Shown in pieces: positions 7,523 to 14,813 of a DNA stretch of 53,902 nt. A program made the position numbers and the translations under genes. The notes under the pieces are model-generated. The model saw only the letters and a program-made list of their open reading frames with translations, did not search any database and was not told the DNA's origin. The stretch covers positions 1 through 53,902 of the IMG/VR virus record IMGVR_UViG_3300042335_000111, one strand, 5' to 3'. Origin of the DNA: a virus. Position 1 is the first letter of the stretch, and each line of letters opens with the position of its first letter.

Positions 7523-7764
7523 CAACAGACAAAGTAAAATCCCTATGCGCGGCAATAACCTCACACGAAGACTGGAACAAACTACAGGCGTATTTACTAC
7601 TTAATGTAAACCCACCAGAAGGAGTAACAACGCTTATCCATGCAATCAAAACTATTGAAGCTATTGGAACTGAGGAGCAGGGAGCATTCAAAAAAACAAA
7701 ACTTGCTGGAAAACATAAAGAGCCAGCGGACATCACAATCGACCCAGACCTTGACGAAATCTAA
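7519..7764 (+). CDS. Hypothetical protein between portal and scaffold
   Basis: 81 aa, start overlapping the portal stop as ATGA, so probably translationally coupled. Helical, with an acidic C-terminus (PADITIDPDLDEI). No family recognised. The position between portal and scaffold suggests a head-assembly role. Confidence 0.7.
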   Translation: MTTDKVKSLCAAITSHEDWNKLQAYLLLNVNPPEGVTTLIHAIKTIEAIGTEEQGAFKKTKLAGKHKEPADITIDPDLDEI

Positions 7765-7767
7765 TTT

Positions 7768-9051
7768 ATGGCAGACCCAAACGACACAGCAGAAGTAATC
7801 AAAGAACTGAAGGCTAAACCTCAAGTTCCGATTAAAGGTAACACATCTGACTTCCTCAAGAAGTTCAGTCAGCAGCAATCCGACGAAGGCAAGCCCAGTG
7901 CTACCAATATTGGTGATCCCAATCTCGGCATTAAAAAATTCAATGAAGAAGAACCACCAGAAGAACACACGGGAGTTACCGAAGCTGAAATCACGTCTGA
8001 CCGCACAGGAAAGAAAAAAGGATTCGTTGAACGGCAAATCGAAGAAAACCGCAAACTCAAAGAAGAACTTGAGAAATACAAGAAAGATGAAATCCCCAAG
8101 TTTGAAACCAAAATCCAAGAACTTGAGCGAATGGTCACCGAGTCAACATCGACTAAAGAAGCCAACCACTACCAAGAACAACTCAACAAAGCCAACCAAG
8201 AGAAGCTGGACGTTGAGCAACAACTATCAGAGCAGATCAAGGAACTTAGGGGTAAACTGGACTTCCATGACATTACAAGCAATCCAGACTTCAAAAAGAC
8301 TTATCTCGATCCTATCAAGAATACCTACGACACTGCGCGACAATTGCTATCGAATGATCCAACTCTTCTTTCGACATTCTCCCGTGCTGTCAATGCAAAT
8401 GCCTCCATCTTCAATGCGTCCTCCGAAGAGGATCGTAGAGCGGCAGAAGCCGACCGCGACCAAGCGTTCGAGGAAATCACGAACTCGCTCTCGCAATTCA
8501 AGCAGTATCAATTCGCGGAGCAGGTTAACAGCTTCATCAAAGCAACTCAAGGACATCACGCAGCTCTTGTCAACTTTGAAGAAACCAAGCAGAATATCAT
8601 TCAAACCGCTAAACAAAAAGAGCAAGAAGGCAGGAACAAGTATCTGAACCAGTGGCGTGAAGGCTACAAGAACACTCAACAGGAGATTGACCGGGCTACC
8701 GAAATTCCAGATGTGGTTGCTGACTACATGAAGGAAAAGGGAATCAAGTTTGACATCTCCCGCGACGAGGCTATTGCGCTGGCAGCTACACAGCAGACCA
8801 ACGAGCAGGCATCAGTCGAAGACATGAATCGACTGATCCACCAAGGCCGCGCCTATCAGAAGATTCAAGCACAACTCAAGGCATACCAAGAGATGGTGAA
8901 AGAGAAAGACGAGTATATTGCACAACTCAAAGGATCATCTCGCATCTCGTCATCGCCAAGTGCATCGGATTCCCAGAAACCAAGAATGAGTATCACGGAG
9001 GGACTGGCCGCGAAGCTCGCCAAGTTTTCGCCGCAAGCAAGAACTGCATAG
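7768..9051 (+). CDS. Probable scaffolding protein
   Basis: 427 aa, hydrophilic, Glu/Lys/Gln-rich, strongly predicted coiled coil at about 75-170 (QIEENRKLKEELEKYKK and following heptads) and another near the C-terminus. It lies directly before the major capsid gene, the standard scaffold position. It would guide procapsid assembly and then leave or be cleaved. The assignment rests on composition and synteny. The start follows AATTTATG with no Shine-Dalgarno. Confidence 0.7.
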   Translation: MADPNDTAEVIKELKAKPQVPIKGNTSDFLKKFSQQQSDEGKPSATNIGDPNLGIKKFNEEEPPEEHTGVTEAEITSDRTGKKKGFVERQIEENRKLKEELEKYKKDEIPKFETKIQELERMVTESTSTKEANHYQEQLNKANQEKLDVEQQLSEQIKELRGKLDFHDITSNPDFKKTYLDPIKNTYDTARQLLSNDPTLLSTFSRAVNANASIFNASSEEDRRAAEADRDQAFEEITNSLSQFKQYQFAEQVNSFIKATQGHHAALVNFEETKQNIIQTAKQKEQEGRNKYLNQWREGYKNTQQEIDRATEIPDVVADYMKEKGIKFDISRDEAIALAATQQTNEQASVEDMNRLIHQGRAYQKIQAQLKAYQEMVKEKDEYIAQLKGSSRISSSPSASDSQKPRMSITEGLAAKLAKFSPQARTA

Positions 9052-9079
9052 CCCATCATTCTAAAATCTGGTCATAGAC

Positions 9080-9120
9080 GGGGGAGGTAGTCCGATAGCT
9101 ACCTCCCCCAAACTTTTTTT
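9080..9120 (+). terminator. Intrinsic terminator after the scaffold gene
   Basis: Perfect 11-bp stem (9080-9090 with 9099-9109), loop TCCGATAG, then AAAC and seven T. An A-run follows, so the distal part could also act from the other strand. Confidence 0.9.
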
Positions 9121-9130
9121 AAAAAAGTTG

Positions 9131-9159
9131 TTGACATAGTAAATAGTCGGTTGCATTGT
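9131..9159 (+). promoter_or_regulatory. Promoter of the major capsid gene
   Basis: TTGACA (9131-9136), 17-bp spacer, CATTGT (9154-9159), directly after the terminator. This separates strong capsid transcription from the upstream portal/scaffold unit. Palindrome 9182-9197 lies just downstream of the expected start, in an operator-like position. Confidence 0.7.
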
Positions 9160-9374
9160 CCCGAAAAGAGAAATCCGAAAGTTATCGTTTACGATAATCA
9201 TTAGGGATTCAGCCGCACTCTGGCTGGCGAGTTTTCGACCTCGCATGAAAAACGATTTCTGGACAGAAGAAACTCTGGGTTGAGTCCAGCAGAGGAAACC
9301 AAGCACTCGCTTGCTATTCCTCATGGTGTAGTTTGCGGTGCAAAACTAAAACTAAACCAAAATCAAATAAATCA
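9160..9374 (+). promoter_or_regulatory. Structured 5' leader of the major capsid mRNA
   Basis: About 200 nt without a gene. After palindrome 9182-9197, four hairpins follow in series: 9210-9214 with 9222-9226; 9227-9231 with 9240-9244; 9259-9264 with 9284-9289; and a nested one, 9292-9297 with 9317-9322 enclosing 9300-9304 with 9309-9313. The last 45 bases are an A/C-rich unstructured run up to the ATG. It could stabilise the mRNA or control translation. I do not recognise a known riboswitch or ribozyme. Confidence 0.5.
9182..9197. repeat. Palindrome 5: TTATCG-TTTA-CGATAA
   Basis: In the leader just downstream of the capsid promoter, about 15 bases past the predicted transcription start. Confidence 0.9.
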
Positions 9375-10784
9375 ATGAGCGATCAACTCTACTTCAATAG
9401 TTGTGCCGAGATTGACAGTTTCTTCCGCGAGGGCCGCGAATATTTCAACGACCTCTATGTGAAGAAGCTCGTCACGAACTCTGCATACTTCACCCGTTTC
9501 GAGGAGCAAGCATGGCCCTTGAACCACACAACCGAACAAAAAGCATTCCGCTTTGGCCGTGGATTCCACGATCCTTGCACTCCTTTCCGTTCGATCACCG
9601 ACACCTACTGCGAGACTGATTCTTGCGATAGCAAACCCGAAGTCATCCAACGCCCCGGCACTGAAAGCTATACTTTCGAGCTTCTGCGTAAAGAGATGAC
9701 CACTGACTGGATTTGCGTTGAGAGCCTTCTCTATCGCCTCTTCCCTGCCGAAGAGATTCTCCAGTTTGAAGAGTCGAATGCCCGTATCACCAAGAATGTC
9801 CACGAAGAGTTCCTTCGTTCCAACTACATCGGTGGTTCTGGTCACAAGTGGATGGGCATCACTACGGATGACGGCACTTACTGCGGTCTCGTTGACGATC
9901 AAGCATGGTTCGTTCCAGAGCATACGCTCAACAACGAAGCTGGCTACGATCTCTGCGCTCTTCGCGTTAAGATGGCTCCCGCCGACCTCAACAAGATTGC
10001 TTATCTCTCGCTTGATATGCTCGATGATGCTCTCGTTGACCTCCAAGACGAAGATGACGCTTTCCGCCTTGATCTCCAAGATGCGACTGGTCAGCCTCTG
10101 CTCGACATCGTTATCCCCGATCCTCAAGTTGGCCGTGCGCTTTACTTCCAAGCCAAGCGCAACAATGGTTACTGGGATGCTAACACCGACTTCGACGAGC
10201 GTTTGACCCGTCTGAAACTCGGCATCAACCGCATCATCGGTGACTATGCCTTCGGCTACGACATCAACGCTGCTCGCTTCAACGCTGACACTGCCTTCAA
10301 TGCTGGTCTCGCTACATTCAATGAAGCTGATCCTGCGACATGGGCGCGTCTCGTTCGTGTGCCTCGTTACATCAAGATCGTCCAAGAGAACGGATGCTCC
10401 TATGTTCCTAACAAAGCCTACCGCAATGCCGACTTCGGTATCTCGGTTGCTATGGTGAACAAAGCAATGTGCAAATGGACAATGCCATCCTCGACTGGAT
10501 ACGGCCAAGCCCAACAAATGACCCAGAACTACGCTGGTGATTGGGAATGGAAGAACCCAGATTGGGAGTGCAACCGCTGGCGCAAATCGGGCTTCTATCA
10601 AGCCCAGTTCCGCCTCGCCGCACAGGTCAAAGACCCAACCATCATGCACTCGTTCCTGCATCGCCTGCCACAAAGCAAGAGCCTCTATGGTTCCTGCTGC
10701 CCAGTTCAGAGCTACATCATTCCTGAGAACACTCAGGACTGCTATAGCTGCGCTGGTGTGGGTGACATCGTTGTGCCTTCCTAA
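9375..10784 (+). CDS. Major capsid protein
   Basis: 469 aa from ATG at 9375; the open frame extends to 9333, but the lysine-rich extension lies in the leader. Its place after scaffold, with its own terminator-promoter-leader arrangement and a GC-richer, strongly biased codon use, fits the most abundant virion protein. Begins MSDQLYFNSCAEIDSF. Unusually Cys-rich for a capsid, including CCPVQ and CYSCAG near the C-terminus, which could form disulphides in the shell. HK97 fold is expected but not provable by eye. A full-length antisense open frame is a codon-bias shadow. Confidence 0.8.
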   Translation: MSDQLYFNSCAEIDSFFREGREYFNDLYVKKLVTNSAYFTRFEEQAWPLNHTTEQKAFRFGRGFHDPCTPFRSITDTYCETDSCDSKPEVIQRPGTESYTFELLRKEMTTDWICVESLLYRLFPAEEILQFEESNARITKNVHEEFLRSNYIGGSGHKWMGITTDDGTYCGLVDDQAWFVPEHTLNNEAGYDLCALRVKMAPADLNKIAYLSLDMLDDALVDLQDEDDAFRLDLQDATGQPLLDIVIPDPQVGRALYFQAKRNNGYWDANTDFDERLTRLKLGINRIIGDYAFGYDINAARFNADTAFNAGLATFNEADPATWARLVRVPRYIKIVQENGCSYVPNKAYRNADFGISVAMVNKAMCKWTMPSSTGYGQAQQMTQNYAGDWEWKNPDWECNRWRKSGFYQAQFRLAAQVKDPTIMHSFLHRLPQSKSLYGSCCPVQSYIIPENTQDCYSCAGVGDIVVPS

Positions 10785-10793
10785 GTTAAACAG

Positions 10794-10821
10794 GGGGGGG
10801 GGCTTATTCAAGCCTCTCCCC
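10794..10821 (+). terminator. Hairpin after the capsid gene (weak terminator or mRNA-end stabiliser)
   Basis: A run of ten G (10793-10802) leads into GGCTT-ATTC-AAGCC and then TCTCCCC, a stem of about 12 bp with G-U pairs. No T-tract follows, so it may block exonucleases or terminate only partly. Confidence 0.55.
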
Positions 10822-10840
10822 ACAACCTTAAATAAAAATT

Positions 10841-11455
10841 ATGTCTAATTCTCGACCACTCGCTTATGATCGTGTCAACCTGTTTGGCCCGATTGCTGTT
10901 AACCTTCTCGCTGCTGGAGACACTGACCTCCTCGTCCTTAACGACGAAGACACCAAGTTCTTTCCAACAAGCATCATCCTTGAGACTGCCTACGCTCGCG
11001 GAACCACTGCCACCGATCCAATTGTGATCGTTGATGATGGAACCACTGGCGATAACATGACAGCTTCGCTAACCATCACTGACGCTTTGGACAACCAAGG
11101 ACGCTATAACCCAATGACGCTTGTGGCTAATCCATTCGTCATCACTGGTTCTGGCAAACTTCGCTTGGTCAAATCTACTGTTGGTGCTGGTCAAGCTACC
11201 GCAACTCGTTCCCGCACTTCGGGCGTTGCTACAATCGTTACTGGTGCTGCTCATGGTTTCTCCACGGGCGACACGATCACGATTGCCAGCATGACCGACA
11301 CTACGTTCAACGATGTGCAGGCTGAAGTTACTGTCGTTAACTCGACTACCTTCACCTATGCAAACGCTGGTGCTAATGTTGCTTCTGGTGCTGATACCGC
11401 TGGACGTGTTGGCGCACTCTATGTGAATGCCTACGTTGTTGGCATCTACTACTAA
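10841..11455 (+). CDS. Probable capsid decoration or head protein
   Basis: 204 aa, beta-rich. Residues about 120-190 hold the pattern GVATIVTGAAHGFSTGDTIT...FNDVQAEVTVVNSTTFTY, a small beta domain often seen in phage surface and tail proteins. Located right after the capsid gene, so probably a head decoration or stabilising protein. Translation starts at an AT-rich leader (AAATAAAAATTATG). No exact family recognised. Confidence 0.6.
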   Translation: MSNSRPLAYDRVNLFGPIAVNLLAAGDTDLLVLNDEDTKFFPTSIILETAYARGTTATDPIVIVDDGTTGDNMTASLTITDALDNQGRYNPMTLVANPFVITGSGKLRLVKSTVGAGQATATRSRTSGVATIVTGAAHGFSTGDTITIASMTDTTFNDVQAEVTVVNSTTFTYANAGANVASGADTAGRVGALYVNAYVVGIYY

Positions 11456-11466
11456 ACCTCAACTAT

Positions 11467-11505
11467 GGGTGGGGAAGGAAACTTCCTCACCCTAACCCCT
11501 TTTCT
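11467..11505 (+). terminator. Intrinsic terminator-like hairpin with GAAA tetraloop
   Basis: 11-bp stem (11467-11477 with 11482-11492, one G-U) closed by a GAAA tetraloop, then TAACCCCTTTTC. It falls between two head genes, so it may set expression ratios. An ATG at 11465 reads through the stem and is not the likely start. Confidence 0.65.
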
Positions 11506-11509
11506 AATT

Positions 11510-11776
11510 ATGGCTTGCTTTACCGATCTCGACTACCGCAATAAATCCTACCCTTTCGTTCAAACAATCGCCGCCGCTGCTGGCATTGATCCAATTTCTT
11601 ATGGTTGCTATGACGCTGCAAGTGATGCTTCTAAGCTCTATCAATTTTACGTTGGACTCGCAACCATTGGTGAACTCACCCCAGTTACCGAGAATTGCTT
11701 TGTTCAAAAAACTGAAGACCAGCAATACTTCCTCACTAACGAAGCTCTGTCTGCTGTTCTTACACCCGCTGATTAA
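11510..11776 (+). CDS. Hypothetical small head or neck protein
   Basis: 88 aa from ATG at 11510, after the hairpin. Begins MACFTDLDYRNKSYPF. No motif recognised. The stop TAA (11774-11776) directly abuts palindrome 11777-11792. The position suggests a head-completion protein or a minor structural protein. Confidence 0.65.
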   Translation: MACFTDLDYRNKSYPFVQTIAAAAGIDPISYGCYDAASDASKLYQFYVGLATIGELTPVTENCFVQKTEDQQYFLTNEALSAVLTPAD

Positions 11777-11792
11777 TTATCGTAACCGATAA
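11777..11792. repeat. Palindrome 6: TTATCG-TAAC-CGATAA
   Basis: Begins at the base after the upstream stop and ends 6 bases before the ATG at 11799; it replaces the ribosome-binding-site region. Confidence 0.9.
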
Positions 11793-11798
11793 AATCTT

Positions 11799-13736
11799 AT
11801 GCCTACAGATTCCCAGTTCTTAGATGGAACAAGTGATATTCAACGCCTTGCTATTTTGCGATCAGCAGAAGCCCAAGGAACATATATTAGTCCACTAACT
11901 GACGCTTGTTTCAAAGATGCAACTGAAGATGTTCAAAGGCTTGAAATTCTTCGTGCTATTGAAGGCATATCGGGCGGGGGTGGCGGAAGTGGAACAGTAA
12001 CCAGCGTAACTGGTGGAACCGGACTTAATGGTGGAACTATAACCACAACCGGAACGCTTTCGGTAAAGTATGGGACAACCGCAGAAACGGCAGCGGAAGG
12101 AAATGACGCTCGCCTTTCGGATGCTCGTATTCCAACTGGTTCTGCTGGCGGTGATTTGACTGGGACATATCCCAATCCTACTGTTGATGGGTTGCAGGGC
12201 AGACCAGTGAGCAATGCAACGCCAGTCAATGGACAAGTGCTTCAGTATGATGGTGCGAACTGGGTTCCGGGCAGCATTCCATCTGGTGGGTCTGGTGGTG
12301 GTGGTGTTCTTTACTATTTGAATTTTAACACTGCCGCCGATGCACCTGTTACAAACATCCCGCAAACTCCTAATGCGACCAAAGAACTTGGACTTGTTGG
12401 AGATGTTACTGCAACATCTTATCTTTCTCCAATTCTTTCTACTGGAAGCTACGATTTTCTTGCCTCTTTTGTAACGGATGTTAGCAATCCATCCTCAACT
12501 GCAATTCCTGCTGGCATTTGGGATTTCAATATTTTTGTAGAATCAACAACTACAAATTCTGCAAACGAAGTTTATTTTAAGGTTGAGATTTTAAAATATG
12601 ATGGTGTAAATGCTCCAACATTGCTTGCGACTTCTAATGATGTTTACATTTACGATCCTTCTGAAATTAACCAGCAGATCGCATCAGTAGTTATGCCACA
12701 AACTACGATTCTTGCAACTGATCGAATCGTCGTTTACTTGTATGGGAGAGCGCATCAAAACAATAATCGTCTTACATTCCATTTTGGCGGGAACTACCCA
12801 TCTCATACTCACAGCACAATTCCATCTGTTGCAGGCACTGGCGTGGTCAAGGTTGTCAATGGAGTGTTCCAATCTCCTGCAAGCACAATTGTAAATGCCG
12901 ATGTTTCTGCCACCGCAGCGATTGATGTAAGCAAACTATCAGGGGTAGCTGGAACAGCAGTTAGTAATACTTTTACTTCAAATCAAATTGTTTCAACTTC
13001 AAGTGCCTCTGCTGCACTACGGGTTACGCAACTCGGAGCGGGTGAATCATTTCGAGTTGAAGATGAAACATCTCCGGATTCTACTGCGTTTGTTATTAGC
13101 AATAACGGAAGGGTTGGTATTGGAGTAGACCCAGACGCAAATGTTGGACTATCAGTAAGTTCAAGCGGCATAAAATTTTCAGACGGGTCAATCCAAGCAT
13201 CGTCGGCGACGGGCATAAAGACTATTTTAGCTCAAACAACAGAAAATGTTTCTGGGTCAGTTTCTGGCAACGAATTTTTGGTCACGGGGACAGCAACTTT
13301 AGTCGTAGATGGTTACATACCACCGGTTGGAGGCATAGTTGTATTCGCCTCTCAAGCCGCCCCAGCGCAAAATGGTTTTTGGAGAATAGTGGTAAATAAT
13401 GGCTTAACGCAGCCCATTTTGGAGCGACCAACATGGTTTAGCTCGACCACAACAAATGTTAGCCCTTTGGTCTACATAACCCGCCACGGAACAACGCAGG
13501 CGGGGTTTGTCATGGCATTAACTGGGCCTTTAGGCTTAAACATTGTTGTCGGCACAACCGCTCTAACAGTCCATCGCATTAGCGGACGCGCCCCCACAGT
13601 AGGCATCGTCGCAATCCCTTCGGCATCAAACTCCACAGGGACAGTGGGGCAGGTCGCGGTAGATGACGCTAATAATTTTTTGTATGTCTGCACTGCCGCA
13701 AATGTATGGAAACGAACCGCTTTAACAACATTCTAA
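11799..13736 (+). CDS. Tail fibre protein
   Basis: 645 aa. The N-terminus repeats a short unit (DGTSDIQRLAILR..., DATEDVQRLEILR...). A Gly-rich linker (about 62-70) and repeated beta segments follow. Residues about 420-470 carry RVEDETSPDSTAFVISNNGRVGIG, the stalk-type module that recurs in the fibre at 17219. The C-terminal 150 residues resemble phage fibre tips, with no S74 chaperone. Probably host-recognition or a virion-attached fibre. Preceded by palindrome 6 in place of a ribosome-binding site. Confidence 0.7.
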   Translation: MPTDSQFLDGTSDIQRLAILRSAEAQGTYISPLTDACFKDATEDVQRLEILRAIEGISGGGGGSGTVTSVTGGTGLNGGTITTTGTLSVKYGTTAETAAEGNDARLSDARIPTGSAGGDLTGTYPNPTVDGLQGRPVSNATPVNGQVLQYDGANWVPGSIPSGGSGGGGVLYYLNFNTAADAPVTNIPQTPNATKELGLVGDVTATSYLSPILSTGSYDFLASFVTDVSNPSSTAIPAGIWDFNIFVESTTTNSANEVYFKVEILKYDGVNAPTLLATSNDVYIYDPSEINQQIASVVMPQTTILATDRIVVYLYGRAHQNNNRLTFHFGGNYPSHTHSTIPSVAGTGVVKVVNGVFQSPASTIVNADVSATAAIDVSKLSGVAGTAVSNTFTSNQIVSTSSASAALRVTQLGAGESFRVEDETSPDSTAFVISNNGRVGIGVDPDANVGLSVSSSGIKFSDGSIQASSATGIKTILAQTTENVSGSVSGNEFLVTGTATLVVDGYIPPVGGIVVFASQAAPAQNGFWRIVVNNGLTQPILERPTWFSSTTTNVSPLVYITRHGTTQAGFVMALTGPLGLNIVVGTTALTVHRISGRAPTVGIVAIPSASNSTGTVGQVAVDDANNFLYVCTAANVWKRTALTTF

Positions 13737-13738
13737 AA

Positions 13739-13918
13739 ATGGACACTCACTCATTTAACGCAGGACTCACAGGAGTATTGGCAACAGCAACATCAGTTGG
13801 AATTTCATTTTTGCCAGAAGTAGAGGCATGGTTGCGTATTGCATCGCTTCTTGTTGGCATTGCAGTAGGTATCGGATCACTTATTGTTATTGCCCGAAAC
13901 TGGAATAAATCAAAATGA
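13739..13918 (+). CDS. Putative holin
   Basis: 59 aa from ATG at 13739. Two hydrophobic segments, about 8-24 and 30-52 (WLRIASLLVGIAVGIGSLIVIA), with a basic end (RNWNKSK): the size and topology of a small holin. It is the first of three tiny membrane or lipoprotein genes before a cell-wall enzyme, a lysis-cassette arrangement. Overlaps the next gene as ATGA. Confidence 0.6.
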   Translation: MDTHSFNAGLTGVLATATSVGISFLPEVEAWLRIASLLVGIAVGIGSLIVIARNWNKSK

Positions 13919-14073
13919 ACGCTAAAAAAATCGCTCTTGGGATGATTATTATATCATTCGCTTTTCTTGCAATGGCATTCTTAACTGGGTGCGAAACTCT
14001 TGGAATTTCCCTACAGACAGACTACGGAATGTTCACTTATGAACTGCCCGAACCAAAAGGAACAAAAAAATGA
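13915..14073 (+). CDS. Small lipoprotein (outer-spanin-like)
   Basis: 52 aa. A basic start (MNAKKIA), hydrophobic stretch and lipobox LTGC (Cys26) define a signal-peptidase II lipoprotein of about 27 mature residues. In a lysis cassette this suggests an outer-membrane spanin subunit, although no obvious inner spanin is next to it. Starts and ends with ATGA overlaps. The lipobox is clear; the spanin role is inferred. It would point to a diderm host. Confidence 0.65.
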   Translation: MNAKKIALGMIIISFAFLAMAFLTGCETLGISLQTDYGMFTYELPEPKGTKK

Positions 14074-14240
14074 AAGTTAATTGGAAAACTACACTACTCG
14101 GCGTATTCACCATTCTTGCAGCAGTTGCTGACGCAGGAAAAGAATTTTTGGCAAACGGCACATTCGGAGATGTCGGATTGCTCTTTGCGGCAGTTACCGC
14201 AGGAGTCGGTCTCATCCTTGCCAAAGACTCTAACAAGTAA
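14070..14240 (+). CDS. Small membrane protein of the lysis cassette
   Basis: 56 aa. Two hydrophobic segments (TTLLGVFTILAAVADA and VGLLFAAVTAGVGLILA) flank a short polar turn: holin- or antiholin-like. Overlaps neighbours as ATGA and TAATG, implying coupled translation with the endolysin. Confidence 0.6.
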   Translation: MKVNWKTTLLGVFTILAAVADAGKEFLANGTFGDVGLLFAAVTAGVGLILAKDSNK

Positions 14241-14782
14241 TGGTTCCTAATTCCAGACCACAGCAGGCAAAGGAAAAGACCCTCGCAATGGTCATCAAAG
14301 CAGGGATCGAAGATCGTGTTGCTCTGGTTGGGATAAGGGGATACTACTCTGAAACATTCGCTCCATCAGGCAATCAAAGAGGCATTTACGATGACGCGAT
14401 TATTCTTTTATCACCAAGCGTCCATGCTACATTCAATGCAAATACTGATCCGTCTGTATATCGAAAAGGCATTGCGGTTCTTAAAACGGGCGTTCATAGG
14501 TTTCGTAAGGGCAATCATGGCATTAGTAAACCCGGAGGTGGTTATCCAGCGTTGCGACCTGCTAACGCCAAAGAGGAGTTGCCTGTTACGCGAGACGGCA
14601 TTGGAGACGATATGGGCATCGCTATCAACATCCATAAGGGCAGCTACAAATCTACCTCAAGCGAAGGTTGCCAAACGATCTACCCACCACAATACGATGG
14701 ATTCATCAACCTCGTTTATTCGGAAATGAATAGATACAACCAGAAAACAATTCCATATCTTTTAGTGGAACAAACATCTTGA
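14240..14782 (+). CDS. Cell-wall enzyme with L,D-transpeptidase-like motif (endolysin candidate)
   Basis: 180 aa. Conserved-looking blocks are VGIRGYYSETF, RGIYDDAI, FNANTDPS, YPALRPAN and, most telling, INIHKGSYKSTSSEGCQTIYP. The His...Ser-x-Gly-Cys arrangement resembles the YkuD L,D-transpeptidase active site, where Cys attacks peptide stems of peptidoglycan. Similar proteins occur at the endolysin position in other phages. Whether it cleaves or transfers is unknown. Directly downstream of the holin-like genes. Confidence 0.6.
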   Translation: MVPNSRPQQAKEKTLAMVIKAGIEDRVALVGIRGYYSETFAPSGNQRGIYDDAIILLSPSVHATFNANTDPSVYRKGIAVLKTGVHRFRKGNHGISKPGGGYPALRPANAKEELPVTRDGIGDDMGIAINIHKGSYKSTSSEGCQTIYPPQYDGFINLVYSEMNRYNQKTIPYLLVEQTS

Positions 14783-14794
14783 CTTAACCTAAAC

Positions 14795-14808
14795 TATCGT
14801 TAACGATA
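14795..14808. repeat. Palindrome 7: TATCG-TTAA-CGATA
   Basis: Ends 5 bases before the fibre ATG at 14814. The left outer base is C instead of T. Confidence 0.9.
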
Positions 14809-14813
14809 AAACT

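Noticed and set aside
9061-9324. Minus-strand 87-aa open frame across the capsid promoter
   Set aside because: It spans the terminator, promoter and palindrome; no support.
9200-9330. Hammerhead ribozyme in the capsid leader (a GAAAC is present)
   Set aside because: No CUGAUGA core and no matching stem arrangement.
9372-10823. 483-codon antisense open frame over the capsid gene
   Set aside because: It mirrors the capsid gene exactly and arises from its strong codon bias; it reads through hairpins and shows no protein-like motif.
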